A program made the translations under genes and the position numbers. 39,905 nucleotides of DNA from Tissierellia bacterium (GTDB lineage Bacteria; Bacillota; Clostridia; Tissierellales; Tissierellaceae), in assembly GCA_012519355.1 (NCBI GenBank), contig JAAYQJ010000079.1, forward strand, positions 1-39,905, in the 5' to 3' direction. Positions 28,008 to 37,209 of the stretch are shown here, piece by piece (the first letter of the stretch is position 1; each line of letters begins with the position of its first letter). The notes beneath the pieces are model-generated. The model was not told the DNA's origin. It saw nothing but the letters and a program-made list of their open reading frames with translations, and did not search any database.

Positions 28008-29003
28008 TTATTGCATTGGCATAAAACTGACCTTCCAACTCCAATTATTATCCATAACTAACTTAAATGAAAATCTAAAAGGATTTCCAGAACCATCGTA
28101 TTCTTCAAGATACTTGTCTTCCCAGGATACAATAGCCTCCTTATAATCATTTAGGTACTTTATTTCAATATTGACTGGGTTTTCAAAGTGACTAAAATCT
28201 TTTGGTCTATCTTCCTTAGGAATTTTCATATGGTCTTCCTTACTCCAACCAAACTCATTATGGTCCTTAGTATATAATTCCCATTCTGCTTCATAATTCT
28301 TTTCCTTCTGAGCATGAAGATATAGCTTCATTATACTTATGGGACTAAGGAAAGTAAGTTCTCTATCATTATAATCCTCAGTAAACCTATTAAAAGCTTC
28401 TTTTTCTATATCAGTAAGGACTAAAAAACTTCCTTCTAAAATATCAGGGTTTTTCCAATGAGTACTTAGTTCTATATACTCTACAAGCTTTGAATCCTTA
28501 TCATAACAAATAGCCAGTGTATAATCCCCAGCATAATAATATGCAAACATATTATTGGCAAACCTACTCTCTGGATCTTCCCTCAATTCATCATAAATAT
28601 CTAGCCCATTTGGTTGGCCTAATATATCTATGACTTCACCTATGGTCATTCCAGCATGAATCCCAAAGGCTTCATTAGTAATAATACTATTTATACTTCC
28701 ATAAAGGTAATTATTGTTTTGGTCTATATAACCATCTGTGAAAAAAATCCTATCTCCATATTTCATGAAGAGGCCACCTGTATAATAATCAGATTGTGTT
28801 GGCTCTCCCCATTTTTTAGCTAGATCCATTCCCGAGTCACCAATCCCAAATTCTATCCCATCCATATATCCTTCATAAGCTAGTCTTAATTCTTCTTTAA
28901 ATATGGCCTTGTCTTGCTTCCTGGTTAAAGTAATTATTGTAATTATAATTAACAAGATAGCTCCTATAGAAATATACCAAATTTTTGATTTCTTATATTT
29001 CAT
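28008..29003 (-). CDS. membrane-anchored hypothetical protein with possible DUF4309/YjgB-like domain
   Basis: Start adjusted to 29003 (GGGGGGGATTGTAATG). N-terminal TM, then GIEFGIGDSGMDLAKKWGEP and FGIHAGMTIGEVIDILGQPNG repeats reminiscent of YjgB/SmpA-like modules. Confidence 0.7.
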   Translation of the reverse strand: MKYKKSKIWYISIGAILLIIITIITLTRKQDKAIFKEELRLAYEGYMDGIEFGIGDSGMDLAKKWGEPTQSDYYTGGLFMKYGDRIFFTDGYIDQNNNYLYGSINSIITNEAFGIHAGMTIGEVIDILGQPNGLDIYDELREDPESRFANNMFAYYYAGDYTLAICYDKDSKLVEYIELSTHWKNPDILEGSFLVLTDIEKEAFNRFTEDYNDRELTFLSPISIMKLYLHAQKEKNYEAEWELYTKDHNEFGWSKEDHMKIPKEDRPKDFSHFENPVNIEIKYLNDYKEAIVSWEDKYLEEYDGSGNPFRFSFKLVMDNNWSWKVSFMPMQ

Positions 29004-29100
29004 TACAATCCCCCCCAATTACCTAGCTTACCCTTTTAACCCCAGTATCCCTATTTTGAAGCCTGCCTCCTATAGTAAACAGATACTTCTAAAACAAATA

Positions 29101-29601
29101 TTAATCTATAACTTTCCAGGTGATTTCACCATCTTTTATATCATATTCTAAAAGTATAAATCCAAAAATATGACCATCTTCAAAATATGCCAAAACCCAT
29201 TTATCAGTCAATACCTGAATATGTTTATCAGAGTAAAATCCCATGGTCCCACCTAAGACACCATCAAAAGGAATGAGTTCACTACGAGATTGAAGGTCTA
29301 AAACTATGTCTTCTAAGTCTCCAGTAAAACCCTTTACTTTTAAATTGCTTAGAATAGCATCATCAAAACCCCTATATGCCTCCAAGTCTTCCTTCAAATT
29401 CTCAACTTCATTTTTTAAATTCTCTATAGCCATCATATTTTCCAGATTTAATTCCTCTAATCTCTTATTTTCATTGGTTAGTTCAAGGTTTTTTTCTCCT
29501 GAACTAGCTATTAGGTCGATAAATTCCATCCTTTTGAAATAAAATACCATTATTAATACCATAAACATAAGAGCATAGAAAATTCTCTCTTTATTCTTCA
29601 A
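29101..29601 (-). CDS. single-pass membrane coiled-coil hypothetical protein (TTG start at 29601)
   Basis: AAGGAGGGGATCAG-TTG start; TM then coiled coil (GEKNLELTNENKRLEELNLENMMAIENLKNEVENLKEDL). Confidence 0.7.
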   Translation of the reverse strand: MKNKERIFYALMFMVLIMVFYFKRMEFIDLIASSGEKNLELTNENKRLEELNLENMMAIENLKNEVENLKEDLEAYRGFDDAILSNLKVKGFTGDLEDIVLDLQSRSELIPFDGVLGGTMGFYSDKHIQVLTDKWVLAYFEDGHIFGFILLEYDIKDGEITWKVID

Positions 29602-29780
29602 CTGATCCCCTCCTTTCCTTTCTAACCCCTTTATATTAATTTCATTATATACTAAAGGCATATATTAAGAAACCTTTATACATGGAAAATAGGATAAAGT
29701 TAGGAATAGTAAATTAACTAGTTACCCTTTAGTCAACCCTGTGGTACAATGTTGATAACAATATTTCTTAGGAGGGAGTT

Positions 29781-31013
29781 ATGAAGAATTTTGAAAGAAA
29801 CTTAGAAAAATATGCTGAACTGGCAGTAAAAGTTGGTATTAATTTAAAGGAAAAGGAAGGGCTTATTATAACAGGTAATACAGATTCTCTACCCCTTGCT
29901 AGGCTTATAATGAAAAAAGCCTATGAACTAGGAGCAAAGGATGTGGAATTTCAACTACGAGATGATGAGATGAGCCTTATAAGATTTAAACATGGAAGGG
30001 ACTATGTTTTTGAAAACTATCCACAATGGAAAGTTGATGCCTTAGAAGCCATGTACAAAGATAACTACCACCATCTCTTCATACTTTCATCAGACCCAGA
30101 ATTATTAAAGGATGTTGATGGAGAATTAGTTGCTAAAAACCAAAAAACAATTTCCCAAGCTGTAGCACCAGTGATGAGATATAGGATGACTGGAATTACT
30201 AAATGGAACATAATTGCTATGCCATCAATCCCATGGGCAAAGTCAGTATTTCCTTATTTAGACGAAGAAAAAGCTGTAGAAATGTTATGGGAAAAAATCT
30301 TTGCTGCTACTAGGGTAGACCAAGAGGACCCAATAAAGGCATGGGAAATCCATGACAAGAACTTAAAGAGATATAGAAATTTCTTAAATGAAAAGCAATT
30401 TGAAAAACTAGTATTCAAGGGCCCTGGTACAGATTTAGAAGTATACTTAGCAGAAGGCCACTTTTGGATGGGTGGTTCAAAGGAAAGCCAGGCAGGCCAT
30501 TCCTATGTTGCCAATATACCTACAGAAGAAGTCTTTACTACACCCCATCGTTTAAAGGTTAGTGGAACACTAAAAGCAACTAAGCCCTTAAGTGTAAATG
30601 GAAAAATAGTAGATGGCTTTGGTTTCACCTTTAAAGATGGTAAAGTTGTAGACTTTTATGCTGAAAAGGGATATGAAGTTTTAGAGAAACTTCTTGAAAA
30701 CGACGAAGGTGCTAGATATCTAGGTGAAGTTGCCTTAGTTCAAGATGATTCTCCTATATCTAATACAGGTATCTTATTCAATGAAACCTTATTTGATGAG
30801 AATGCATCTGTCCACTTTGCTTTAGGCCGTGCCTATGCCTATGCCATGAGAGATGGTTCTAATATGACTCAAGAGGAGTTAGAAGCAAAAGGTGCAAACT
30901 TTAGCTTAATTCATGTGGACTTCATGGTCGGTGGACCAAAACTTGACATAGTTGCCTATGAGAAAAATGGAAACCAGGTTCAATTATTTAAAGATGGAAA
31001 CTGGGTTATATAA
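29781..31013 (+). CDS. M29 family aminopeptidase (AmpS/AmpT-type)
   Basis: FERNLEKYAELAVKVGINLKEKEGLIITG, YHDLF-like segment, ANIPTEEVFTTPHR, HFALGRAYAYAM, IHVDFMVG motifs of M29 peptidases. Confidence 0.94.
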   Translation: MKNFERNLEKYAELAVKVGINLKEKEGLIITGNTDSLPLARLIMKKAYELGAKDVEFQLRDDEMSLIRFKHGRDYVFENYPQWKVDALEAMYKDNYHHLFILSSDPELLKDVDGELVAKNQKTISQAVAPVMRYRMTGITKWNIIAMPSIPWAKSVFPYLDEEKAVEMLWEKIFAATRVDQEDPIKAWEIHDKNLKRYRNFLNEKQFEKLVFKGPGTDLEVYLAEGHFWMGGSKESQAGHSYVANIPTEEVFTTPHRLKVSGTLKATKPLSVNGKIVDGFGFTFKDGKVVDFYAEKGYEVLEKLLENDEGARYLGEVALVQDDSPISNTGILFNETLFDENASVHFALGRAYAYAMRDGSNMTQEELEAKGANFSLIHVDFMVGGPKLDIVAYEKNGNQVQLFKDGNWVI

Positions 31014-31017
31014 TTAT

Positions 31018-31052
31018 AAAGGCCATAATAATTCAAATTATTATGGCCTTTG
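31018..31052. terminator. intrinsic terminator between convergent aminopeptidase and permease genes
   Basis: AAAGGCCATAATAATT-ca-AATTATTATGGCCTTT near-perfect long stem. Confidence 0.85.
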
Positions 31053-31062
31053 GTTTTATGCC

Positions 31063-33033
31063 TTAATTTACTATTCTGTAGTAAACTCTAGCTGTCCACT
31101 TATATACAATTCCATACCCCAATGTAAATATTAATACAACTATAGCTGTCATACTTAAAAATAGTCTAGTATTTGTTAAATTTAGTACAGCAAGTATTTT
31201 ACTTACTAATGGGAAGGCAACCACAGTGTGAATAATAGCTGTAACTAAAGGTAGGAAAAATACCATGAGTATTTGACTTTTAATTGTCCTTTTCACTTCT
31301 TCCTTGCTCATACCTACTTTTTGAAGTATAGTAAATCTTTCCCTATCATCATAGCCTTCAGAAATCTGCTTATAATATATAATTAATACTGTTGCTATCA
31401 TAAACAGGCTCCCTAGGAATATTCCTATGAAGAACAAGCTTCCATAAAGGGAGATAAAATCTTGCCTTGTAGTATACCTATCCTCTACTCCCATTAAACC
31501 TTCAACTGATTCATTTAATTTACCCTTCAAACTTGAAATGAAATTAATCTTATCTTCGTGTTTTCCTTCAATGTCGAACCTATAACTATAGTATGTTGAA
31601 TACCCATCCTTAATGGTTTCTATTTCATTTATCTTAGATACTAAGTTTTCTATTACATCAATATCTTTCACAATGATAACAATTTCATTGAAAATTGCTA
31701 CAGGCAAAAAGTCTATCTCTTCAAGCTTTTCCCTAATCTCATATCTTTCTCCATAGACTATAATGTCTTCGTAGTTATATCTAGTTGTATCACTAAAAAA
31801 TAGAACTTGGCCATCTTCTAATTCTAAGCTCAATCCTTGATTTCTATTGTAATCTTCTAATGGTATCAAATATACTGCAAAACCATCTGAAAAAGATATT
31901 TCCCCACCAGTTCCGAGTATTTCATTTTTATTTAGAGTTCCAACTATCATTGAATAGCTAAGATTTTCTATATTGCTTACTTCAATTTCATTGATTTCTC
32001 CATATTCCTCTATAATATTTTCAATATCCTCTAAATTACTAGGGCCATATTCCAATCCTATGTTTACATCTCTTGGATATCTAGTTCTCATTACATCTTC
32101 TATACCCACATATAATGAGATTGTAGTGGAAATAGTAATAAGGACTGCAGTACTGAGTATGGCTATATTAGAAAGTCCTGATGCATTTTGCTTCATCCTG
32201 TAAATCATATTAGAAACAGAAATAAAGTGGTTTTTTTGATAATAATACTTTTTGTTTCTCCTAAGTCCCTTAATAATTATTATGCTTCCTGAGGTAAATA
32301 GGAGGTAGGTTCCTATCATTACAAATAAAACTGCAACAAAAAACATGTTCAATGCACTTATGGGATTGTTGATTGTAAGGGCTAAATAGTAGCCTATGCC
32401 AAGGGAAATCATTCCTATTAATCCAAGAAACCAATTGGCTTTAGGCTCCCTCTCCCCTTTTTTGCCTCCTGTAATTAGGTCAATAGGGTTTAATCTATAG
32501 ATTTTTATTGTGTTATATACAAGGACTACTAAATAAATCAATATGAAAACTAAAATTGTAACTCCAATTGAAAACCAGGATATGCCTAGTGAAATAGATG
32601 TATCTAAAAATAGTAAATTTAATAGAATCACAAACATTAGCTTAGTAAATACTAAACCTACTATTATTCCAGTTCCAATTGAAGTTAAGCCTGAATATAG
32701 GATCTCATAAAAAAGAACCTTTACAATGTGTTTCTTCTCCATACCTAAGACACTATATAAACCCAATTCTTTAGTTCTTCTTTTCAATAAAAAACTATTT
32801 GTATAAAAGATGAAAAGCAGTGAAAACAAGCCAATTACGTTTACTCCAAACATTAATATGGCTATCATAGAACTATCTCCGTAAAAAACAGCTTTACTTG
32901 CCCTATTGGTTATGGTTAACATTATATTAAACATTGCAATGGCTATGATAGAAGAAAACATATATGGGAAATAAGTGTTTCTATTATTTTTTATATTGTT
33001 CCTTGCAAGTTTAGAATATAAATTTTTATTCAT
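31063..33033 (-). CDS. BceB-like ABC transporter permease (FtsX domains)
   Basis: 656 aa with YSKLARNNIKNNRNTYFPYMFSS N-terminus, FLLKRRTKELGLYSVLGMEKKHI, large extracytoplasmic segment, DDRERFTILQKVGMSKEEVKRTIKSQ. Confidence 0.93.
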   Translation of the reverse strand: MNKNLYSKLARNNIKNNRNTYFPYMFSSIIAIAMFNIMLTITNRASKAVFYGDSSMIAILMFGVNVIGLFSLLFIFYTNSFLLKRRTKELGLYSVLGMEKKHIVKVLFYEILYSGLTSIGTGIIVGLVFTKLMFVILLNLLFLDTSISLGISWFSIGVTILVFILIYLVVLVYNTIKIYRLNPIDLITGGKKGEREPKANWFLGLIGMISLGIGYYLALTINNPISALNMFFVAVLFVMIGTYLLFTSGSIIIIKGLRRNKKYYYQKNHFISVSNMIYRMKQNASGLSNIAILSTAVLITISTTISLYVGIEDVMRTRYPRDVNIGLEYGPSNLEDIENIIEEYGEINEIEVSNIENLSYSMIVGTLNKNEILGTGGEISFSDGFAVYLIPLEDYNRNQGLSLELEDGQVLFFSDTTRYNYEDIIVYGERYEIREKLEEIDFLPVAIFNEIVIIVKDIDVIENLVSKINEIETIKDGYSTYYSYRFDIEGKHEDKINFISSLKGKLNESVEGLMGVEDRYTTRQDFISLYGSLFFIGIFLGSLFMIATVLIIYYKQISEGYDDRERFTILQKVGMSKEEVKRTIKSQILMVFFLPLVTAIIHTVVAFPLVSKILAVLNLTNTRLFLSMTAIVVLIFTLGYGIVYKWTARVYYRIVN

Positions 33034-33793
33034 CCCTTTTCCCTCCTGAGGCTAGAAGAGTCAAGGTGTTAGAAATCTTTTCAAACATCTCCCTATTTGA
33101 TAAGTCTCCCTTATATATCTGATGAAAAATTTCTCCATCCTTTATGAACAAAACCCTACTGGCATGGCTGGCAGCTATTGCACTATGGGTAACCATTAAA
33201 ATTGTTTGCCCACTTTTATTAATCTTAGTAAAAATATTTAACAACTCTCCTGAGGACTTTGAATCTAGTGCCCCCGTTGGCTCATCTGCCAGCAAGATCT
33301 CTGGTTCTGTAATAATAGCCCTTGCTACAGCTGCCCTCTGCTTTTCACCACCGGAAACTTCATAGGGAAACTTATCTAATAGCTTACTGATCCCCAGTTT
33401 TTCAGCAATAGGTTGAAGCCTGTTTTCCATCTCCAGAAAGTCCATATTAGATAATACTAAAGGTAACAAGATATTATCCTTTAAGGAAAAGGTATCTAGT
33501 AAATTGAAATCTTGGAATACAAATCCCAGATGTTCTCTACGGAAGGCGGCTAATTGACTTTCTTCCATAGATAAAATGCTTTTCCCCCTTAGGAGTACTT
33601 CTCCACTAGTTGGTTTATCTAATGAGGCTAATATGTTTAATAAAGTTGTTTTTCCTGAACCTGACTCCCCCATAATAGCAACAAATTCCCCTTCTTCTAT
33701 TGAAAAGCTAATATTTGATAGGGCTTCTACTTGGTTGCCACCAAACCTGGTTGCGTATATCTTTTTTAAATTTTTCACATTTAATAATTCCAT
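33026..33793 (-). CDS. BceA-like ABC transporter ATP-binding protein
   Basis: GESGSGKTTLLNILASLDKPTSG, VSGGEKQRAAVARAI, LLADEPTGALDSKSS. Confidence 0.95.
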   Translation of the reverse strand: MELLNVKNLKKIYATRFGGNQVEALSNISFSIEEGEFVAIMGESGSGKTTLLNILASLDKPTSGEVLLRGKSILSMEESQLAAFRREHLGFVFQDFNLLDTFSLKDNILLPLVLSNMDFLEMENRLQPIAEKLGISKLLDKFPYEVSGGEKQRAAVARAIITEPEILLADEPTGALDSKSSGELLNIFTKINKSGQTILMVTHSAIAASHASRVLFIKDGEIFHQIYKGDLSNREMFEKISNTLTLLASGGKRDE

Positions 33794-33902
33794 TTCTATT
33801 CCTCTACTTTTTTAGTATATCTTAAGTATAAGAAAAAAAGAAATGTTTTGCCTTAAGATTGGCTTACATTTCTTTATTTAACCTTACTATTTTGTAATAT
33901 TC

Positions 33903-34302
33903 CTATTCTATATCTAATTTTGTGGAAGATAGGTCTATTTTTACTGTAGTTCCTTTTCCAACTTCAGATCTTATATATATTTTATGGGATAATTTATCTA
34001 AAACTTTCTTGCACAAATATAAACCAATGCCCGTAGACTTCTTATTCATCCTTCCATTATATCCTGTAAATCCCCTCTCAAATATCCTAGGTATATCCTC
34101 TTTACTAATTCCTATTCCAGTATCCTTTATTACTTATGAATCCCACAAAGCCACATAACAAGCCACTGTAAAGAACGGTTTCCAGGGGCAAAGAGTATAA
34201 AGCAAATACTATAGCAAATATAAGGGCAAATATAATTTGAACCCCTAAAAATCCTCGTTTTTCTTTCAGATATGAGATAAAAGTCTTTTTTAAACCTTTC
34301 AT
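33903..34302 (-). pseudogene. BceS-like sensor histidine kinase with large internal deletion and frame disruption
   Basis: N-terminal TM part (MKGLKKTFISYLKEKRGFLGVQIIFALIFAIVFALYSLPLETVLYSGLLCGFVGFIS) ends in another frame, immediately followed by a C-terminal HATPase part (VIKDTGIGISKEDIPRIFERGFTGYNGRMNKKSTGIGLYLCKKVLDKLSHKIYIRSEVGKGTTVKIDLSSTKLDIE*). DHp/H-box and N-box are absent. Confidence 0.88.
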
Positions 34303-34986
34303 TTACTTCACCATATAACCTAAACCCTTTTTAGTTATTATGAAATCATATATGCCTATTTCCTCAAGCTTTTTTCTTAGTCTTGTTACATTTACTGTCA
34401 AAGTATTATCATCTATAAAACTATCACTGTCCCATAGCCTAGTCATGATCTCGCTTCGTGATACTACCTTTCCTGGGTTTTCCATCAATACCTGCAAGAT
34501 TTTAAAATCATTCTTGGTAAGTTCTAATTTTTCATCCTTATAGATAATACAGACATCATTTAAGTTTAATACCACCCCATTCCTTTCCAATATATTAACC
34601 TGGCCCTGAAAGGAATAGGTCCTTCTTATTAAAGCATTTATTTTAGCTACTAAGACACTTAAATCAAAAGGCTTTACAATAAAGTCGTCTCCCCCTATAT
34701 CCATAGCCATGACAATGTTCATATTATCACTTGCTGAAGAAATGAATATAATAGGTATTTTCGATATCTTCCTTATTTCATTACACCAATGGTATCCATT
34801 AAAAAATGGCAAGGATATATCTAAAAGTACTAACTGGGGATCCAAAGCTAAGAATTCATCCATTACATTTCTAAAATCAGTAATACATTTAGCTTGGTAA
34901 TTCCACTTATTTAAATAATTTGCTATTGACTTCCCAATAACCAAATCATCTTCAACAATCAAAATCCTATACAATTTATTCACCAA
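34303..34986 (-). CDS. OmpR-family response regulator (BceR-like)
   Basis: RILIVEDDLVIGKSIANYL, LVLLDISLPFFNGY, DIGGDDFIVKPFDLSVL, C-terminal winged helix. Confidence 0.94.
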   Translation of the reverse strand: MVNKLYRILIVEDDLVIGKSIANYLNKWNYQAKCITDFRNVMDEFLALDPQLVLLDISLPFFNGYHWCNEIRKISKIPIIFISSASDNMNIVMAMDIGGDDFIVKPFDLSVLVAKINALIRRTYSFQGQVNILERNGVVLNLNDVCIIYKDEKLELTKNDFKILQVLMENPGKVVSRSEIMTRLWDSDSFIDDNTLTVNVTRLRKKLEEIGIYDFIITKKGLGYMVK

Positions 34987-35014
34987 CCTAGTCTAGTTAA
35001 AAGCACCCAGCTTC

Positions 35015-36676
35015 TTACATTTGGAACTCTTCCATATTGGTTATGGCTGTAGTTATTGGTGGTACTACTTGCTTTTTCCTAGACAATACTCCTGGAGCAT
35101 AGAATGAATTGTTTTCAAGGTTTTTCCCAAAAGCATTGGCTATTAATTCCTTATTTTCCCCTACTACTACCATTTCTGATGCTTCATTGAATATATCAGT
35201 TAACATCAGTATAAAAGAAGAATATCCATCTTTAATTCTTCGTTCCTCCATAGCTGATAATAAGTCTGCTTTTAAGTCCTTTAGGCTCTCTAAGTCCATA
35301 GTATATACCTGAGCAATACCAACCTTATTTTCATTTATTGTAAATACTTTAAAATCTTGATTTAATATTTCTTCAGGTGTTTTATCTACTAAGGAAGTCC
35401 CAGCCTTAAACATATCCATGGCAAATTTCTCCACATCTAAATCTGCAATCCTAGCTAGTCTGTCTAGCATTATTTTATCTGTATTGGTAGATGTTGGAGA
35501 TTTAAATAGCAGGGTATCCGATATTATGGCAGCTGCCAGTATTCCAGCCATTTTCTTCGAAGGCCTTCTCCCATTTTCAAACATTATGGAGGCAATAATC
35601 GTTGACGTGCTGCCTACAGGCTCATTTCTAAAATATATAGGATTACCTGTAAATACATCTGCTACCCTATGGTGGTCAATGATTTCTAATATTTCACATT
35701 CCTCAAGTCCATCTACAGATTGACTTCTTTCATTGTGGTCTACTAAAATTACTTTCTTCTTCATACTAGAGATTAAATGGTATCTAGAAATTAAACCTAC
35801 TACTTTATTGTTGTTATCATCATCTATTACTGGATAAGACCTATATCTAGTCTGTGACATTTTCTCCTTTACATTATCTACTAGATCATCTAGGGTAAAG
35901 CTTACTAGATTTTCTCTAGTCATTACGAAGCTAATTGGTATGGATTGGGTTATTAGCCTTGATGTCGTAAAGGTATCATGGGGCGTTGATATTAGAGTAA
36001 CTCCCTTATCCTCGGCAAGTTTTATAATATCCTCATCAATATCTACATTACCTGTTACAATCATTAAGGAAACATTACTATTAATAGCTATTTCTTGGAC
36101 ATCCTTTCTATTGCCACAAATTACTATATCATTAACTTCCAAAAACCTAGCTGCTGTTTCAGGCTCCATGGCTAAAACTAAAATTCTACCATTTAAAGAC
36201 CTCATCTTACTTGGAATTACTATAGGTTTAGCTGAAAGGGTGTCTATAATATTATCTATGGTAGTACCTGATTTGCCTAAAAAACCATTGTCCCAAACAT
36301 CTATATAAGAAGATATTATGTCTGAAATGGTTACAACTCCGCATAACTGTTCATTTTCATCTATTACTGGAAGGCTATTTAGACTGTTCTTCTTCATCAA
36401 TTCCAATGCCATTCTTAAGGATATATCAGGGCTTACTGGGGCAACTTTATCAAAGTCTAAGTCTTCAACACTAAGCCTTACAGTTTCTAACAGGATTGGA
36501 GCCTCTACTCCAAAATATTCCAAGATATACTTTGTTTCCCTATTAATAGGACCTAATCTCACAGGAATAGCATTAACATCTCCATTCCCATTTTTATATT
36601 CTGCATAGGCTAGGGCTGCACAAATAGAATCTGAATCCGGATTCTTATGGCCTGTTATGTAAATCCTTTCCTTCAT
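35015..36676 (-). CDS. ppaC: family II (Mn-dependent) inorganic pyrophosphatase with CBS-DRTGG-CBS insert
   Basis: YITGHKNPDSDSICAALAYAEYK, two CBS segments (LPVIDENEQLCGVVTISDI; YPVIDDDNNNKVVGLISRYHLI), VILVDHNERSQS, EIIDHHRVAD, EPVGSTSTIIASIM, SRKKQVVPPI. Confidence 0.95.
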   Translation of the reverse strand: MKERIYITGHKNPDSDSICAALAYAEYKNGNGDVNAIPVRLGPINRETKYILEYFGVEAPILLETVRLSVEDLDFDKVAPVSPDISLRMALELMKKNSLNSLPVIDENEQLCGVVTISDIISSYIDVWDNGFLGKSGTTIDNIIDTLSAKPIVIPSKMRSLNGRILVLAMEPETAARFLEVNDIVICGNRKDVQEIAINSNVSLMIVTGNVDIDEDIIKLAEDKGVTLISTPHDTFTTSRLITQSIPISFVMTRENLVSFTLDDLVDNVKEKMSQTRYRSYPVIDDDNNNKVVGLISRYHLISSMKKKVILVDHNERSQSVDGLEECEILEIIDHHRVADVFTGNPIYFRNEPVGSTSTIIASIMFENGRRPSKKMAGILAAAIISDTLLFKSPTSTNTDKIMLDRLARIADLDVEKFAMDMFKAGTSLVDKTPEEILNQDFKVFTINENKVGIAQVYTMDLESLKDLKADLLSAMEERRIKDGYSSFILMLTDIFNEASEMVVVGENKELIANAFGKNLENNSFYAPGVLSRKKQVVPPITTAITNMEEFQM

Positions 36677-36757
36677 AAAATCCCTCCATCATTTAGTCTA
36701 TACATTATACATTTTTTACCACTTTAATTCAACGCATTTTCTTAAATAATAAATCCT

Positions 36758-36785
36758 AAGGCCTATGGAAACTCCCATAAGCCTT
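36758..36785 (-). terminator. putative terminator downstream of the selenoprotein candidate
   Basis: aaggcctatgg-aaactc-ccataagcctt stem with one wobble. Confidence 0.55.
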
Positions 36786-36805
36786 ATTCCTTTTATACAT
36801 ACCCA

Positions 36806-37063
36806 TTAAATTTCTAATTCATTATAGTCAAAGAGAATTTTTTCTCCACCATTAACAACTATGCAGGGTAAGCCTACCTTTCCTCTTTCCCTGATTTCCT
36901 TGAATTCTTCATAATTATCCCTATATTTTAGAAACATTTTTAAGTTCAACATGTTTTCTGTAATGTCTAAATAGGCATGCTTAATATTGTGATTTGAAAG
37001 ATACTCTTTCGCTGGTTCACAATCTGGTCAATGCTTACTTCCAAATACGATTATTTTTTTCAT
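36806..37063 (-). CDS. glutaredoxin-like selenoprotein candidate (UPDC redox motif, in-frame UGA at codon 12)
   Basis: Manual minus-strand translation: MKKIIVFGSKH-U-PDCEPAKEYLSNHNIKHAYLDITENMLNLKMFLKYRDNYEEFKEIRERGKVGLPCIVVNGGEKILFDYNELEI*. RBS GTGAGGAGATGCAAA. UGA at 37028-37030 replaces the first Cys of the CPDC motif; frame intact over 85 codons. Confidence 0.87.
36986..37030 (-). promoter_or_regulatory. bacterial SECIS-like hairpin immediately downstream of UGA
   Basis: Minus strand UGA-CCAG-AUUGUGA-accagc-GAAAG-AGUAU-CUUUC-aaa-UCACAAU: outer 7-bp and apical 5-bp stems, apical loop 22 nt after UGA with G in second loop position. Confidence 0.7.
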
Positions 37064-37209
37064 TTTGCATCTCCTCACTTAAATTACTAATTTCTCTTAA
37101 CATTATACTGTAATTTGTATTTCTTTAATAGAATAAATAAATTATTGACATGAAATTGGGTATAGTTTATCTTATAATAGTTGAATTTTTTTCTATAGGA
37201 GGTTATGTT

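Noticed and set aside
34105-34302. 65-aa ORF as an independent small membrane protein gene
   Set aside because: The HATPase remainder follows immediately in another frame and the locus sits in the kinase slot of a Bce module, so a deleted kinase is the simpler reading.
37028-37030. TGA in the glutaredoxin-like frame as a plain nonsense mutation/pseudogene
   Set aside because: It falls precisely on the redox Cys position, the rest of the frame is intact and a SECIS-like hairpin follows directly; a random nonsense mutation is less likely, though the genome's Sec machinery must be checked.
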